From: Paraconexibacter sp040581415 | Lineage (GTDB): Bacteria; Actinomycetota; Thermoleophilia; Solirubrobacterales; Solirubrobacteraceae | Length of the DNA: 64,000 nt | Direction: 5' to 3' | Assembly: GCF_040581415.1 (NCBI RefSeq) | Contig: NZ_CP114014.1 | Location: 2,108,001-2,172,000, forward strand | Part shown: positions 41,058 through 49,216 of the stretch, one piece after another | How the letters are laid out: each line of letters begins with the position of its first letter | Numbering within the stretch: the first letter of the stretch is position 1 | Made by a program: the position numbers and the translations under genes | Notes under the pieces: generated by a model | Database searches by the model: none | What the model was told of the DNA's origin: nothing | Seen by the model: the letters and a program-made list of their open reading frames with translations, nothing else

Positions 41058-42368
41058 ATGCCGATGAGGCTCAGCAGCAGATCTGCAGCGCTATTCGCAA
41101 CCGCCGCGCTCGCGATGACGGTCGCCGCGTGCGGCGATGACGACGAAGGCAGCAGCGGTGCCTCTGGCACCGGTGCGGCGACGACCGCGACCACGGGCGG
41201 TGGTGGCGGCAAGGACGTCAAGACCGGCCCCGGGGTCACGGGCACGACGATCAACCTCGGTGTCCTGACCGACACCAGCGGCGTGTTCGCCGGCCTCGGC
41301 GTCCCGCTGAACGAGGGCAACCAGCTGTTCTGGACCATCCAGAACCGCAAGGGCGGCGTCTGCGACCGGACCGTGAAGCTCGACGTCAAGGACCACGGCT
41401 ACGACCCGCAGAAGGCCGTCAGCCTGTACCGCGAGGTCGGCCCGCAGTCGCTCGCGCTCAACCAGCTGCTCGGCTCGGTCATGACGGCGGCGCTGATCCC
41501 GACGCTGCAGAAGGACAAGATGCTGTCGGTGCTGGCCGGCTGGCCGTCGCAGCTGCTCGAGAACCCGAACATCATCGTCGTGGGCGCCACCTACGACCTC
41601 GAGATGATCAACGCCGTCGACTACCTCGTCGAGGAGGGCAAGCTCAAGAAGGGCGACAAGGTCGGCCACATCTACTTCGAGGGTGAGTTCGGCGAGAACG
41701 CGCTCGAAGGCTCGAAGTACGCGGCGGAGAAGCAGGGCCTGACGATCGTCGAGCAGAAGATCAAGGCCACCGACCGCGACATGTCCGCCGCGGTGGGCAC
41801 GTTCAAGAACGAGGGCGTCAAGGCCATCCTGATGTCGACGAGCCCGACGCAGACCGCCTCGGCGGCCGGTGTCGCCGCGGCGACGGGCCTGAACGTCCCG
41901 ATCGGCGCGAGCGGTCCCGCGTTCGACCCGGCGCTGCTGAAGACGCCGGCGGCCAAGGCCCTCGAGGCGAACCTCGTCGTGAGCGCGGGCACCGCCCCGT
42001 ACTCGCTGGACGCTCCCGGCGTGACCGAGATGCGCGACAACTACCTCAAGGAGTTCCCGAAGGGCACGCCCAAGTACTCGATCGCGGCCGGCTACGCCGA
42101 GTCGCGGATCATGTACGAGATCCTGAACAAGGCGTGTGAGAACGGCGACCTGACGCGTGAGGGCATGCAGACGGCGGTCCGGCAGCTCGACGGCCTGGAC
42201 CTCGACGGCCTGGTGGCCGGCACGCTGAGCTACAAGGAGCTCGGGGTCCCGCCGTCCAAGGCGGTCTACATCTCGACGGTCGACACCAAGGCCGACGGTG
42301 GCCTGAAGGTCGACGGTGCGGCCCGCACGTCGACGAACGCCGAGGCGTACGAGGTCGGCGGCAGCTGA
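41058..42368 (+). CDS. livK: branched-chain amino acid ABC substrate-binding lipoprotein
   Basis: 436 residues from ATG 41058 with a strong GGAGGGAG before it. The lipoprotein signal ends in the lipobox MTVAACGDDD (Cys near 25), followed by a glycine/threonine-rich linker to about residue 52. The mature periplasmic-binding-protein type I fold starts GTTINLGVLTDTSGVFAGLG and includes VGHIYFEGEFGENALEGS and GYAESRIMYEILNKACENGD. It captures the solute outside the membrane and delivers it to LivHM. A 15-bp-stem terminator follows. Confidence 0.92.
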   Translation: MPMRLSSRSAALFATAALAMTVAACGDDDEGSSGASGTGAATTATTGGGGGKDVKTGPGVTGTTINLGVLTDTSGVFAGLGVPLNEGNQLFWTIQNRKGGVCDRTVKLDVKDHGYDPQKAVSLYREVGPQSLALNQLLGSVMTAALIPTLQKDKMLSVLAGWPSQLLENPNIIVVGATYDLEMINAVDYLVEEGKLKKGDKVGHIYFEGEFGENALEGSKYAAEKQGLTIVEQKIKATDRDMSAAVGTFKNEGVKAILMSTSPTQTASAAGVAAATGLNVPIGASGPAFDPALLKTPAAKALEANLVVSAGTAPYSLDAPGVTEMRDNYLKEFPKGTPKYSIAAGYAESRIMYEILNKACENGDLTREGMQTAVRQLDGLDLDGLVAGTLSYKELGVPPSKAVYISTVDTKADGGLKVDGAARTSTNAEAYEVGGS

Positions 42369-42380
42369 CCTGACGGTGTC

Positions 42381-42414
42381 CCGGGCCGGGAGCGCTGCGG
42401 CGCTCCCGGCCCGG
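42381..42414 (+). terminator. strong terminator of the liv operon
   Basis: A perfect 15-bp stem, CCGGGCCGGGAGCGC with GCGCTCCCGGCCCGG, with loop TGCG, starting 13 bases after the livK stop. There is no T-tract, as is common in high-GC actinobacteria. The strongest terminator in the window. Confidence 0.85.
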
Positions 42415-42421
42415 TCACCGG

Positions 42422-42450
42422 ACGAAGCGGTTGCCGGGCAACCGTTTCGT
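42422..42450 (-). terminator. terminator of the N-acetyltransferase gene
   Basis: ACGAAGCGGTTGC-cggg-GCAACCGTTTCGT forms a 13-bp stem with one G-T pair, eight bases beyond the stop of the leftward N-acetyltransferase gene. It stands back to back with the liv terminator at the convergent junction. Confidence 0.75.
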
Positions 42451-42458
42451 GGTGGCGC

Positions 42459-43298
42459 TCACGCGCCGGCAGCGGTCCACGCGTCGTGCTGCGCGCTCGC
42501 CTGGTGCCACAGGCGCTCCAGCCGCGTGTCCCCGAGCGCGGCGGGATCGATCCCGAACGCGCTCAGCAGGGTGTCGGCGTAGTCGTCGAGGTCGGTGACC
42601 AGGCGCTGCTCGTCCACGTCCGGCCCGCGACGCGTGTACGTCCGCGCGCGGAGGGTCGTCACCGCGTGGTCGTCGGTCGACTGCACGACGACCGCGCGCT
42701 TGAACGACGAGTCCGGATGACAGGACAGGCGCTCGTGGTGCTCGGCGAAGGCATCGAGCCCGACCACGGCGTCGCTCATCACGAACCCGGGGAAGCTGCC
42801 CCACGGGTGATGGCGTATCCACCAGCGGTCCGTCTCGCGCTCGAGGGTCCAGCCCAGCCGTCCCGGGCCCGCCTGCACGCCGGGGACGAGCGCGAGCGGC
42901 TCCATCCAGCCCTCACCCAGGCCGGCGTCGGCGAGCCAGGCGGTGCTGCCGTCGTCGTCGCCCGGCACGCGGACCACGAGCGCGAGGTGGTTCGTCGGGC
43001 CGTCGTCGTAGCGGGGACCGACGCGCGCCTCGTGCCGCGAGACCTCGAAGCCGAGTGCCTCGAGCAGCCAGGCGAGCAGGCCGTTCAGCTCGAAGCAGTA
43101 GCCGCCGCGTCCGCCGTCCGTCACCCGCGCGAGCAGGCCGTCCAGGTCGAGTGGTGCGAACTCGCCGAGGTGGATCGCGAGCGTGTCGTACGGCATCGCG
43201 GACAGGTACGCGCGGTGGACGGCGCGCAGGCCGGCGAGGTCCGCGGCGGGTGCGGCGTCGAGGCCGATCCGGGCGAGCAGTCGTTCGACGTCGGGCAC
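42459..43298 (-). CDS. nat: arylamine N-acetyltransferase
   Basis: 279 residues from GTG 43298 (VPDVERLLARIGLDA), chosen because NATs begin with this helix; the longer open frame is ignored. The catalytic triad is visible: Cys in DGGRGGYCFELNGLLAWLLE (near residue 69), His in TNHLALVVRV and Asp in WLADAGLGEGWMEP. It transfers acetyl from acetyl-CoA to arylamines or hydrazines. In actinobacteria nat genes often sit with sterol-catabolism genes; here the neighbours are unrelated. Confidence 0.92.
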   Translation of the reverse strand: MPDVERLLARIGLDAAPAADLAGLRAVHRAYLSAMPYDTLAIHLGEFAPLDLDGLLARVTDGGRGGYCFELNGLLAWLLEALGFEVSRHEARVGPRYDDGPTNHLALVVRVPGDDDGSTAWLADAGLGEGWMEPLALVPGVQAGPGRLGWTLERETDRWWIRHHPWGSFPGFVMSDAVVGLDAFAEHHERLSCHPDSSFKRAVVVQSTDDHAVTTLRARTYTRRGPDVDEQRLVTDLDDYADTLLSAFGIDPAALGDTRLERLWHQASAQHDAWTAAGA

Positions 43299-43350
43299 CG
43301 GCCGAGCATAGACACGGGCGGGGGCGGGGCGGTGGCTAATCTGCCGTGCC

Positions 43351-43893
43351 GTGGGGCGGACGACCTGGACACCGATCGAGGTGCACAAGGGCACCGGTCA
43401 GCGGTACCACTCGACGCTGCGTCGTGGTGACGGCGTGCTCGTCCGGCTCGAGGGCGGCAGCTACAACACGGTCGGCGGCCCGGTGCCGCGCGTCCCGCAC
43501 GACATCGCGCATCTCGTCGTGGAACGCGGGCTGGGCGTGGACCGCGGGCTGTGGGGCGTCCTCGCCGCGGGCGGGCTGGTGCAGAACGCGTCGTTCGTGC
43601 AAGGTCGCCTGCCACCGCACGCCAAGCGGCAGGCCGGGGCGGTCAGCGACGCGGCCGGGGAGCAGCTGCGGCAGGCCGAGGTGCTCGTCCGCCTGTGTGC
43701 CGACGTCGCGGCCGCAGGGGTGCCGCGCGACCTGACGGCCCTACGGCGCACCGTGGGCGAGCGGTGGTGGTCGCCCGCCCTGACGCCGGACGCGCTGGGG
43801 GACGTGCGCCGCGAGCTGCACACCGCGGCGCGGGCATGGGACGAGCTGGCGCCCGGGGAGGCGCTCGAGCTGGCCTGGCGCGGTACGACCTGA
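43351..43893 (+). CDS. hypothetical protein
   Basis: 180 residues from GTG 43351, divergent from the N-acetyltransferase gene. It is not recognised. The sequence is soluble, with a conserved-looking beta-rich start (RRGDGVLVRLEGGSYNTVGG), a PHDIAHLVVERGLGVDRGLW segment and a helical second half with VGERWWSPALTPDALGDVRR. No membrane helix or signal peptide. GTG start and codon use match real genes nearby, and GGTACGACCTGA gives a clean end. Function unknown. Confidence 0.6.
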   Translation: MGRTTWTPIEVHKGTGQRYHSTLRRGDGVLVRLEGGSYNTVGGPVPRVPHDIAHLVVERGLGVDRGLWGVLAAGGLVQNASFVQGRLPPHAKRQAGAVSDAAGEQLRQAEVLVRLCADVAAAGVPRDLTALRRTVGERWWSPALTPDALGDVRRELHTAARAWDELAPGEALELAWRGTT

Positions 43894-43983
43894 GCGAGCC
43901 GCCTCGCCGCCCGGCTCCGCTCCGCGGAGGATTCGGCGGGCCTCACCCGCACGATGCTCCGGGTGACGGCGCCCGTCCGCGCG

Positions 43984-44736
43984 TCAGCGCAGCGTGCGGC
44001 CGAACAGCGACTGCAGCGCCTTGAAATGCCGTTCCGTCGCCGCTTCGTCGTACGCCGGGGTGTCCGCCATCGTGAAGCCGTGCGCCGCGCCCCGATAGAC
44101 CTCGGAGGTGAAGGGCACGTACGCCTGGCGGAGCGCCTTCTCGAGCTGCGAGATCGCCTTCGGCGGCATCGACTTGTCCTTGTCGGCGTGGGCGGCGTAG
44201 ACCTCGCCGTCGATGCGGCCGACGAGGCGGTGCACGCTGTCGGGCTTGTCGGTCGCGATCCGGCCGGCGTGGAACGTGCCGGCCGCGCCGACGTCCGCCG
44301 GGTGCTGCGCCGCCGTCCGTAGGGCCAGCGCGCCGCCCATGCAGTAGCCGATCGTCCCGAGGTCGCCGGCCGCGACGCCCTCCATGCCGCGCAGCGCCTT
44401 GACGTAGGCGCCGGCGTCACGCTGGGCGCGCCGCGCGTCGTGGGCGCCGAGCAGCTTCATCGCACGCGCCATGTGCGCCTCGCGGGCGCCCGCCTCGAGC
44501 AGGTCGGCCTGCGGCGCGAAGTCCGCGACCGACGTGTCCCGGTAGAAGACGTTCGGCACGAGCACGATGTAGCCCCACTCCGCGATGCGCTCGGCCATCT
44601 CGCGGATCCGCGGCCGCAGCCCGATGGCGTCCATGTACATCAGGACGCCGGCGTGCGGGCCGTCGCCGTCAGGACGGACGAGGAAGGCCTCGGCCTTGCC
44701 GTCCTGCGTGGGGACGTCGATCGTTGTGCTGTTCAT
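43984..44736 (-). CDS. dienelactone hydrolase family protein
   Basis: 250 residues from ATG 44736 (MNSTTIDVPTQDGKAEAF); the frame upstream crosses two palindromic repeats and is rejected. The alpha/beta-hydrolase nucleophile is cysteine in LGTIGYCMGGALALRTA (near residue 125), with Asp in YAAHADKDKSMPP and His in GAAHGFTMADTPAY. These match dienelactone hydrolase, which opens lactones from chlorocatechol degradation, although many homologues are general esterases. No chlorocatechol genes are adjacent. Confidence 0.88.
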   Translation of the reverse strand: MNSTTIDVPTQDGKAEAFLVRPDGDGPHAGVLMYMDAIGLRPRIREMAERIAEWGYIVLVPNVFYRDTSVADFAPQADLLEAGAREAHMARAMKLLGAHDARRAQRDAGAYVKALRGMEGVAAGDLGTIGYCMGGALALRTAAQHPADVGAAGTFHAGRIATDKPDSVHRLVGRIDGEVYAAHADKDKSMPPKAISQLEKALRQAYVPFTSEVYRGAAHGFTMADTPAYDEAATERHFKALQSLFGRTLR

Positions 44737-44800
44737 CGCCTGACAGCGTACGTGCCGCCCGTCCCCGTCCATGTTGCCGTCCGTGATCCACCGCCGGACG

Positions 44801-44847
44801 CTCGATGTGCCACCACACGCCACCGGCGCACGTGGTGGCACATCGAG
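44801..44847. repeat. 47-bp palindromic repeat, copy 2
   Basis: The most symmetrical copy: arms CTCGATGTGCCACCAC and GTGGTGGCACATCGAG are perfect 16-base complements around a 15-base centre. It lies upstream of the dienelactone hydrolase gene in a 234-bp gap. Confidence 0.9.
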
Positions 44848-44872
44848 CGACCGTGTTGCCGTTTCGTCGACC

Positions 44873-44919
44873 CTCGATGTGCCACCACACGCCAACCGCG
44901 CACGTGATGGCACATCGAC
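44873..44919. repeat. 47-bp palindromic repeat, copy 3
   Basis: Begins CTCGATGTGCCACCAC and ends GTGATGGCACATCGAC with two arm mismatches. It follows copy 2 after 25 bases in the same orientation, forming a head-to-tail pair between the hydrolase and propeller genes. Confidence 0.85.
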
Positions 44920-44970
44920 CGGGTCGTCACGCGGTGGCCGGGCCCGCCCGCGGTACCGACCCTGCGCGGC

Positions 44971-46428
44971 TCACCCGCTGTCCTTGAGTCGCGACAGCCC
45001 ACCGAAGGACCCCGCGTACGCGGCGCCGTCGGGACCCAGGACCACCGGCCCACCGTCGCTGTTGAAGCCGAGCCCCTCGCCGGCGAGCGCCGTGAAGCGC
45101 AGCGCCCCCGTGCGCCAGTCGAGCGCTGCGAGATTCCAGGCGTCCGGCGCCGAGCGCGGCTTCAGCACGGTGTAGAGCAGGCCGTTCGCCCGCGACACGA
45201 CGCCGGCGGCCGACGGTGAGATGAGCGCGCTGCGCCAGGCGGTCCGGCAGCCGTGCTTGCCGACGACGATCCGTGCCAGTCCGCCCGTGGTCGTGCGGCC
45301 GAGCTCCGTCGAGGCGAGCCCGTTGTATCCGTACGCGTTGGCGACGACGAGCGAGCGGCCGGCCACCACGAGCGGCGCCTCGACGCTGCCGGCGCCCGCG
45401 CCGAAGACCGGCACCGAGCACGCGAGCCGGCGGCTCTCCCGGCCACCGGTCCGGACGACGATGACGTGCGGCGGCTGGGCACCGTCGGCGACCGCGACGA
45501 ACCCGCCCGCCACCATGGCCGGCGGCGTCCCCGGTCCGGTGTGGACGCGGCCCGCCTGCGGATCGCTCACACCCGTGACCAGCGGGTGGCGCCAGACGAT
45601 GCGCGGCGTCCCGTCGGCCGCCGCGAGCAAGCGGTACAGGGCGTCGCGCGTGACGACGTAGGTCCCGGTGGGGTCGGTCGCGATGTCCTCCGCCACCGGC
45701 TCCCGCAGGCGTAGCGCGCGTGGGGCGCCGCCGCCGCGCGGCACGGTGATCACGGTGCCCTGCGCCCCCGCCACCCAGTCGTAGCCGTCGTACCCGGCAC
45801 CGACCGCGAACGGTCGTTCTCCACGCCCCAGGACGGTGCCGAGACCGACCGCTCCGAGCTTGCGGAAACCGCCCGCGTCGACCGCCAGGTGCAGCAGGTC
45901 GCCGCCGTTCGTCGGCACCAGGACGGTGCCGTCGGCGCGGACCAGCAGGTGCGTCCCGCCGCCCTGGTCGGCGCGGTCCGCGCTCGGGCGGGCCGGCAGG
46001 GTGAGGGCCGCGATCGTGGCGAGGCCGGCCGGGTCGAGGATCCGCAGCACCGGGCCCGTGGGGACGCTGCACAGCGCGAGCAGGCGGTCCCGCTTGTCGA
46101 ACGCCAGCGACGTGCAGCTGCCGCCCAGGAACGCGCTGCTGCGCTTCGTGCCGATCCCGAGCGGCCCGGGCAGGGGGGACGCGGCGCCGTTGCCGGCGGC
46201 CAGCCCCGTGCCGCTGCGCCCGTCCGCGGCGAGGGCCGGGTTGACCGGCCGCCACGGCCCCTTCAGGGGCTGGGGGGTCGCGGCCGCGCCGGTGAACAGC
46301 GGCAGCGGGCCGTCCAGCGGCCCGGGGATCTTGAGCGCGGGCTGCGGGGCTGCGACCGCGCTCACCGCGGCAGGCCCGGCGCCCAGGAGCAGGCCGGCCA
46401 GGAGCAGCACGGGGAGATGGCGCCTCAT
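44971..46428 (-). CDS. secreted beta-propeller-like protein (last gene of the sulfatase operon)
   Basis: 485 residues with a Sec signal peptide (about 1-27, MRRHLPVLLLAGLLLGAG). The mature part has repeated short blades with SLAFDKRDRLLALC, THLLVRADGTVLVPTNGG, DIATDPTGTYVVTRDALYRL and GGPVVLGPDGAAYAGSFGGL, the spacing of a six- or seven-bladed propeller of the PQQ/SMP-30-like kind. Five cysteines could form disulfides. Its start overlaps the stop of the upstream sulfatase (ATGA). Unlike its two operon paralogues it lacks a Tat motif. Function is unknown; a ligand-binding partner of the sulfatases is a guess. Confidence 0.7.
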   Translation of the reverse strand: MRRHLPVLLLAGLLLGAGPAAVSAVAAPQPALKIPGPLDGPLPLFTGAAATPQPLKGPWRPVNPALAADGRSGTGLAAGNGAASPLPGPLGIGTKRSSAFLGGSCTSLAFDKRDRLLALCSVPTGPVLRILDPAGLATIAALTLPARPSADRADQGGGTHLLVRADGTVLVPTNGGDLLHLAVDAGGFRKLGAVGLGTVLGRGERPFAVGAGYDGYDWVAGAQGTVITVPRGGGAPRALRLREPVAEDIATDPTGTYVVTRDALYRLLAAADGTPRIVWRHPLVTGVSDPQAGRVHTGPGTPPAMVAGGFVAVADGAQPPHVIVVRTGGRESRRLACSVPVFGAGAGSVEAPLVVAGRSLVVANAYGYNGLASTELGRTTTGGLARIVVGKHGCRTAWRSALISPSAAGVVSRANGLLYTVLKPRSAPDAWNLAALDWRTGALRFTALAGEGLGFNSDGGPVVLGPDGAAYAGSFGGLSRLKDSG

Positions 46429-48227
46429 GGCATCAGCTCGCAGAAGTAGCGCGCCATGTCGACGCGGCCGGCCGTGCCTGGGGGGCCCCCGATCAGGGAC
46501 GGCAAACCGCCTTCGTAGAGGAACGCCGCCGGCGTCGGCTGCTCGAACGGGACGACCACGTAGGACCCGGGCTGCGCGCCCACCCACGGGTTCGGGAGCC
46601 CGTTGCTGGTCAGGTTCGCGCTCGGTGGCTCGGGCAGCGCGGTGATCGGCGCCCGTGGACCGTACGCCGGGACGACGACCGGCCCGAAGTTCGCGGCCTC
46701 GCGCTCGAGCAGGTACGCGTGCAGGTCCTTGCGCAGCGCCGAGTACCCGGGGTCGTTCGCGAGGTTGCGGATCTCGTAGGGGTCGTTCCAGGTGTCGTAC
46801 ATCTCGTACTCCTGACTTGCGACGAGCTCGCGCCCGGCGAAGTGCTGGTCGGCGACCGCCACGTAGCGCGCGTACTTGTAGCGGCCGTCGTAGACCGCCC
46901 GCACGTGCGAGTTGGTCGGGATCGCGTTGCCGGTGTTGTAGATCGGGTACTCGTCGGTCCGGAAGAGGACGCTGTCCCGGGGACCGCGGGCGTCGGGGTC
47001 CGCCAGGCAGCCCGCGAGCGAGACGCCGCGCAGCCACGGCCAGCGTCCCACCGGGTCGGGCTGACCGGCGATCTCGAGCAACGTGGGGGTGAGGTCGACG
47101 GCCTCGCCGAGCGCCTGGGACCGGCGACCGCGCGGGAATCGCTTCGGGTAGACGACGGTGAACGGGATGCGGTTCTGCTCGTCGTACATCGTGGTGCCCT
47201 TGTTCTGCAGGCGGTGCGCGCCGCCGAGCTCGCCGTGGTCGGACGTGCGGACGATGACGGTGTCCTCGAGCGCTCCCTGGTCGATGACCTCCTTCACGAC
47301 GGCGGCCAGCATCTCGTCCGTCCCGACGATCAGGTCGTAGTACGTGTTCTGGTGCCCGCGCCAGTACTCGGGGTCGTCGATCACGGCCTTCGGGGTGCCG
47401 GCAACGACGGCGGCGACGTCACGGAACTTCGACTGCGAGCTGGGCTTGTCGGCGAGGGTGGGCTCGGCCGCGAACGACGGGTTCAGCGGGGCGTCGTAGT
47501 CCGGCCGCTTGTAGTCGACGCGGAACCCGCGCGGGTAGAACTGGATGTCGTGGGGATTGAGCAGGCTGACGACGCACAGCCATGGCTGTTCGTCCTTGGC
47601 GTGGGCCCGCAGCCAGGTCTTCGCCTGGCCGGTCCAGACCGGGTCGTTGAGGTAGCCGTCGTTGTAGCCGCCGACGTCCGCGGGCGGGGAGATCACGGAG
47701 TCGTCGAAGCCGTAGCCCTTGAGCGGATTGCCCTGGGCCAGGTCGAGCGCCGCCTCCAGGTTCGTGGGCGGCTCGCCCGGGAACGAGAGGTGCCACTTCC
47801 CGAAGAACGCGGTCCGGTAGCCGACCTCCTTGAACAGGTCGCCGATCGTCGGGATCGACGGGTCCATCGTGAACTGCGTCCCGAGCACGAACGTCCCGTA
47901 GATGCCCTGCTGCGGCGCGTACATGCCGGTCCAGAAGCAGGCGCGTGACGGCGAGCAGGCCATCGACGAGGCGTGGAAGCGGTCGATGCGGGTGCCGTTC
48001 TGGTCCATCCAGCAGCGGAAGGGCGTGGGCAGGTGGTCCGGCAAGCGGTCCTGGTGGCGCTCCTGGTCGGTCATCAGGATGAGGATGTTCGGGCGGCGCC
48101 CGGGGACGACGGCGGCGTCCGCGTCCGCGGCGCCCCCGCGCGATCCCGGGCCGGCGAGGCCGGCGCCCAGCGCGATGCCGGCCGCGCCCGCGCCGGCCAG
48201 GAAGCCGCGGCGATCGAGCGGGGTCAT
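46425..48227 (-). CDS. Tat-exported sulfatase with canonical CSPSR site
   Basis: 600 residues. A Tat signal lies at the N-terminus (MTPLDRRGFLAG, twin arginines at 6-7, hydrophobic to about 30). The alkaline-phosphatase-superfamily core begins RRPNILILMTDQERHQD with metal-binding Asp/Gln. The formylglycine motif is CSPSRACFWTG with Cys91, then AFFGKWHLS with the active-site Lys and His, and RTSDHGELGG with metal-binding Asp/His. A formylglycine-generating enzyme is needed but is not in the window. It hydrolyses a sulfate ester outside the membrane. ATGA overlaps on both sides couple it to propellers. Confidence 0.88.
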   Translation of the reverse strand: MTPLDRRGFLAGAGAAGIALGAGLAGPGSRGGAADADAAVVPGRRPNILILMTDQERHQDRLPDHLPTPFRCWMDQNGTRIDRFHASSMACSPSRACFWTGMYAPQQGIYGTFVLGTQFTMDPSIPTIGDLFKEVGYRTAFFGKWHLSFPGEPPTNLEAALDLAQGNPLKGYGFDDSVISPPADVGGYNDGYLNDPVWTGQAKTWLRAHAKDEQPWLCVVSLLNPHDIQFYPRGFRVDYKRPDYDAPLNPSFAAEPTLADKPSSQSKFRDVAAVVAGTPKAVIDDPEYWRGHQNTYYDLIVGTDEMLAAVVKEVIDQGALEDTVIVRTSDHGELGGAHRLQNKGTTMYDEQNRIPFTVVYPKRFPRGRRSQALGEAVDLTPTLLEIAGQPDPVGRWPWLRGVSLAGCLADPDARGPRDSVLFRTDEYPIYNTGNAIPTNSHVRAVYDGRYKYARYVAVADQHFAGRELVASQEYEMYDTWNDPYEIRNLANDPGYSALRKDLHAYLLEREAANFGPVVVPAYGPRAPITALPEPPSANLTSNGLPNPWVGAQPGSYVVVPFEQPTPAAFLYEGGLPSLIGGPPGTAGRVDMARYFCELMP

Positions 48228-49216
48228 GGCTTCACCCGGCGCACGGCGCCCGTGAGCCCGTCGACCGTCCAGGCCCGCGACCCGGCGACCGCGAGGCCAC
48301 GCGGCGCTCCGGAAGCCCGGAGCCGACGCGGGCCGCCGCGTGCGCCGAGCACCACCACCGCCGCATCGCCGCCCAGCGCCACCAGACGCTGCCCGCGAGC
48401 TGTCCAGGCGACGGCGCTCGGCAGTCGCCCGGCGGCCCGTGTCCGCGTGCGGCGGGTCTGCAGGTCGACCTCGCTCACGTGGTCCGCCGTGCGCCCGCCG
48501 TGGGTCACGAGCAGCCTCCGTCCGCTCCGCGAAGCGGCGACGTGGTCGGGCAGGCGACCGGTCTGCTGGACGCGCACCACGCGCCCGGTGCGGGTGTCGA
48601 CGCCGACGAGGCGGCTGTCGGCGTTCAGCGCGACCCACGCCAGCGCGGCCGGCGCCGGACCGGCGATCGCGATCCCGCGCGGGACGAGGCCGATCGGGCG
48701 CGACGTCAGCAGGGTGGAGGTCCGCGCGTCGACGATCCAGATGCGCCCCTCCTGCTCGCCGCCGGTGACGAGGATCCGCCGGCCGTCGCGCGTGAACGCC
48801 ACGAACGACGGCGCGTCGCCCACGTCGACGCGAGCGCGGACGGCACCGGTCCGCAGGTCGACCAGGATCAACCCCGGGTGGTCCCAGGACGCGGTCGTGA
48901 CCGCGGCGAGCTTGCCGCTCGGAGCGATGGCGACCTCGAGCGGCTGTCCGCCGACGTCGATCAGGCGGACCCGGCCGCGCGGCCCGCGGACCTCGATCGT
49001 CCGGGCCCGGTCGTGGGCGACGACGGTGCGGTCACCGCGCGGGCTGACCGCGATGGCGCGGCCGCGGCGCACGGTCACCTGTGTGGCCTTCGGCGTGGTG
49101 GCCGGCAGGTCGGCGCCGGCGGCGAGCCCGGGGAACACGGCGCCGCGCGCGGCCACGCCGGCGCCGACCGCCAGCCCGGTTCCGACCAGCAGGTCCCGGC
49201 GGGTGGGAGCGCTCAT
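48224..49216 (-). CDS. Tat-exported YVTN-type beta-propeller protein
   Basis: 330 residues with Tat signal MSAPTRRDLLVG (twin arginines at 6-7). The mature part is built of repeats of about 42 residues of YVTN type: SPRGDRTVVAHD, IAPSGKLAAVTTASWDHPGL, VAFTRDGRRILVTGGEQEGR, ALAWVALNADSRLVGVDTRT and SRSGRRLLVTHGGRTADHV are matching blade positions, giving about seven blades. No catalytic motif is seen; such propellers are scaffolds or ligand binders. It overlaps both flanking sulfatase genes by ATGA. Confidence 0.8.
   Translation of the reverse strand: MSAPTRRDLLVGTGLAVGAGVAARGAVFPGLAAGADLPATTPKATQVTVRRGRAIAVSPRGDRTVVAHDRARTIEVRGPRGRVRLIDVGGQPLEVAIAPSGKLAAVTTASWDHPGLILVDLRTGAVRARVDVGDAPSFVAFTRDGRRILVTGGEQEGRIWIVDARTSTLLTSRPIGLVPRGIAIAGPAPAALAWVALNADSRLVGVDTRTGRVVRVQQTGRLPDHVAASRSGRRLLVTHGGRTADHVSEVDLQTRRTRTRAAGRLPSAVAWTARGQRLVALGGDAAVVVLGARGGPRRLRASGAPRGLAVAGSRAWTVDGLTGAVRRVKP

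Noticed and set aside
43894..43983. Additional gene or terminator between the convergent 43351 and 43984 genes
   Set aside because: Only short GC inverted repeats such as CTCCGCGGAG; too weak to call, and no coding frame.
44801..44919. CRISPR-like array (two repeats of 47 bases spaced by 25)
   Set aside because: Only two local copies, strongly palindromic over their full length, a third copy 10 kb away, and no cas genes; fits a REP-type repeat better.
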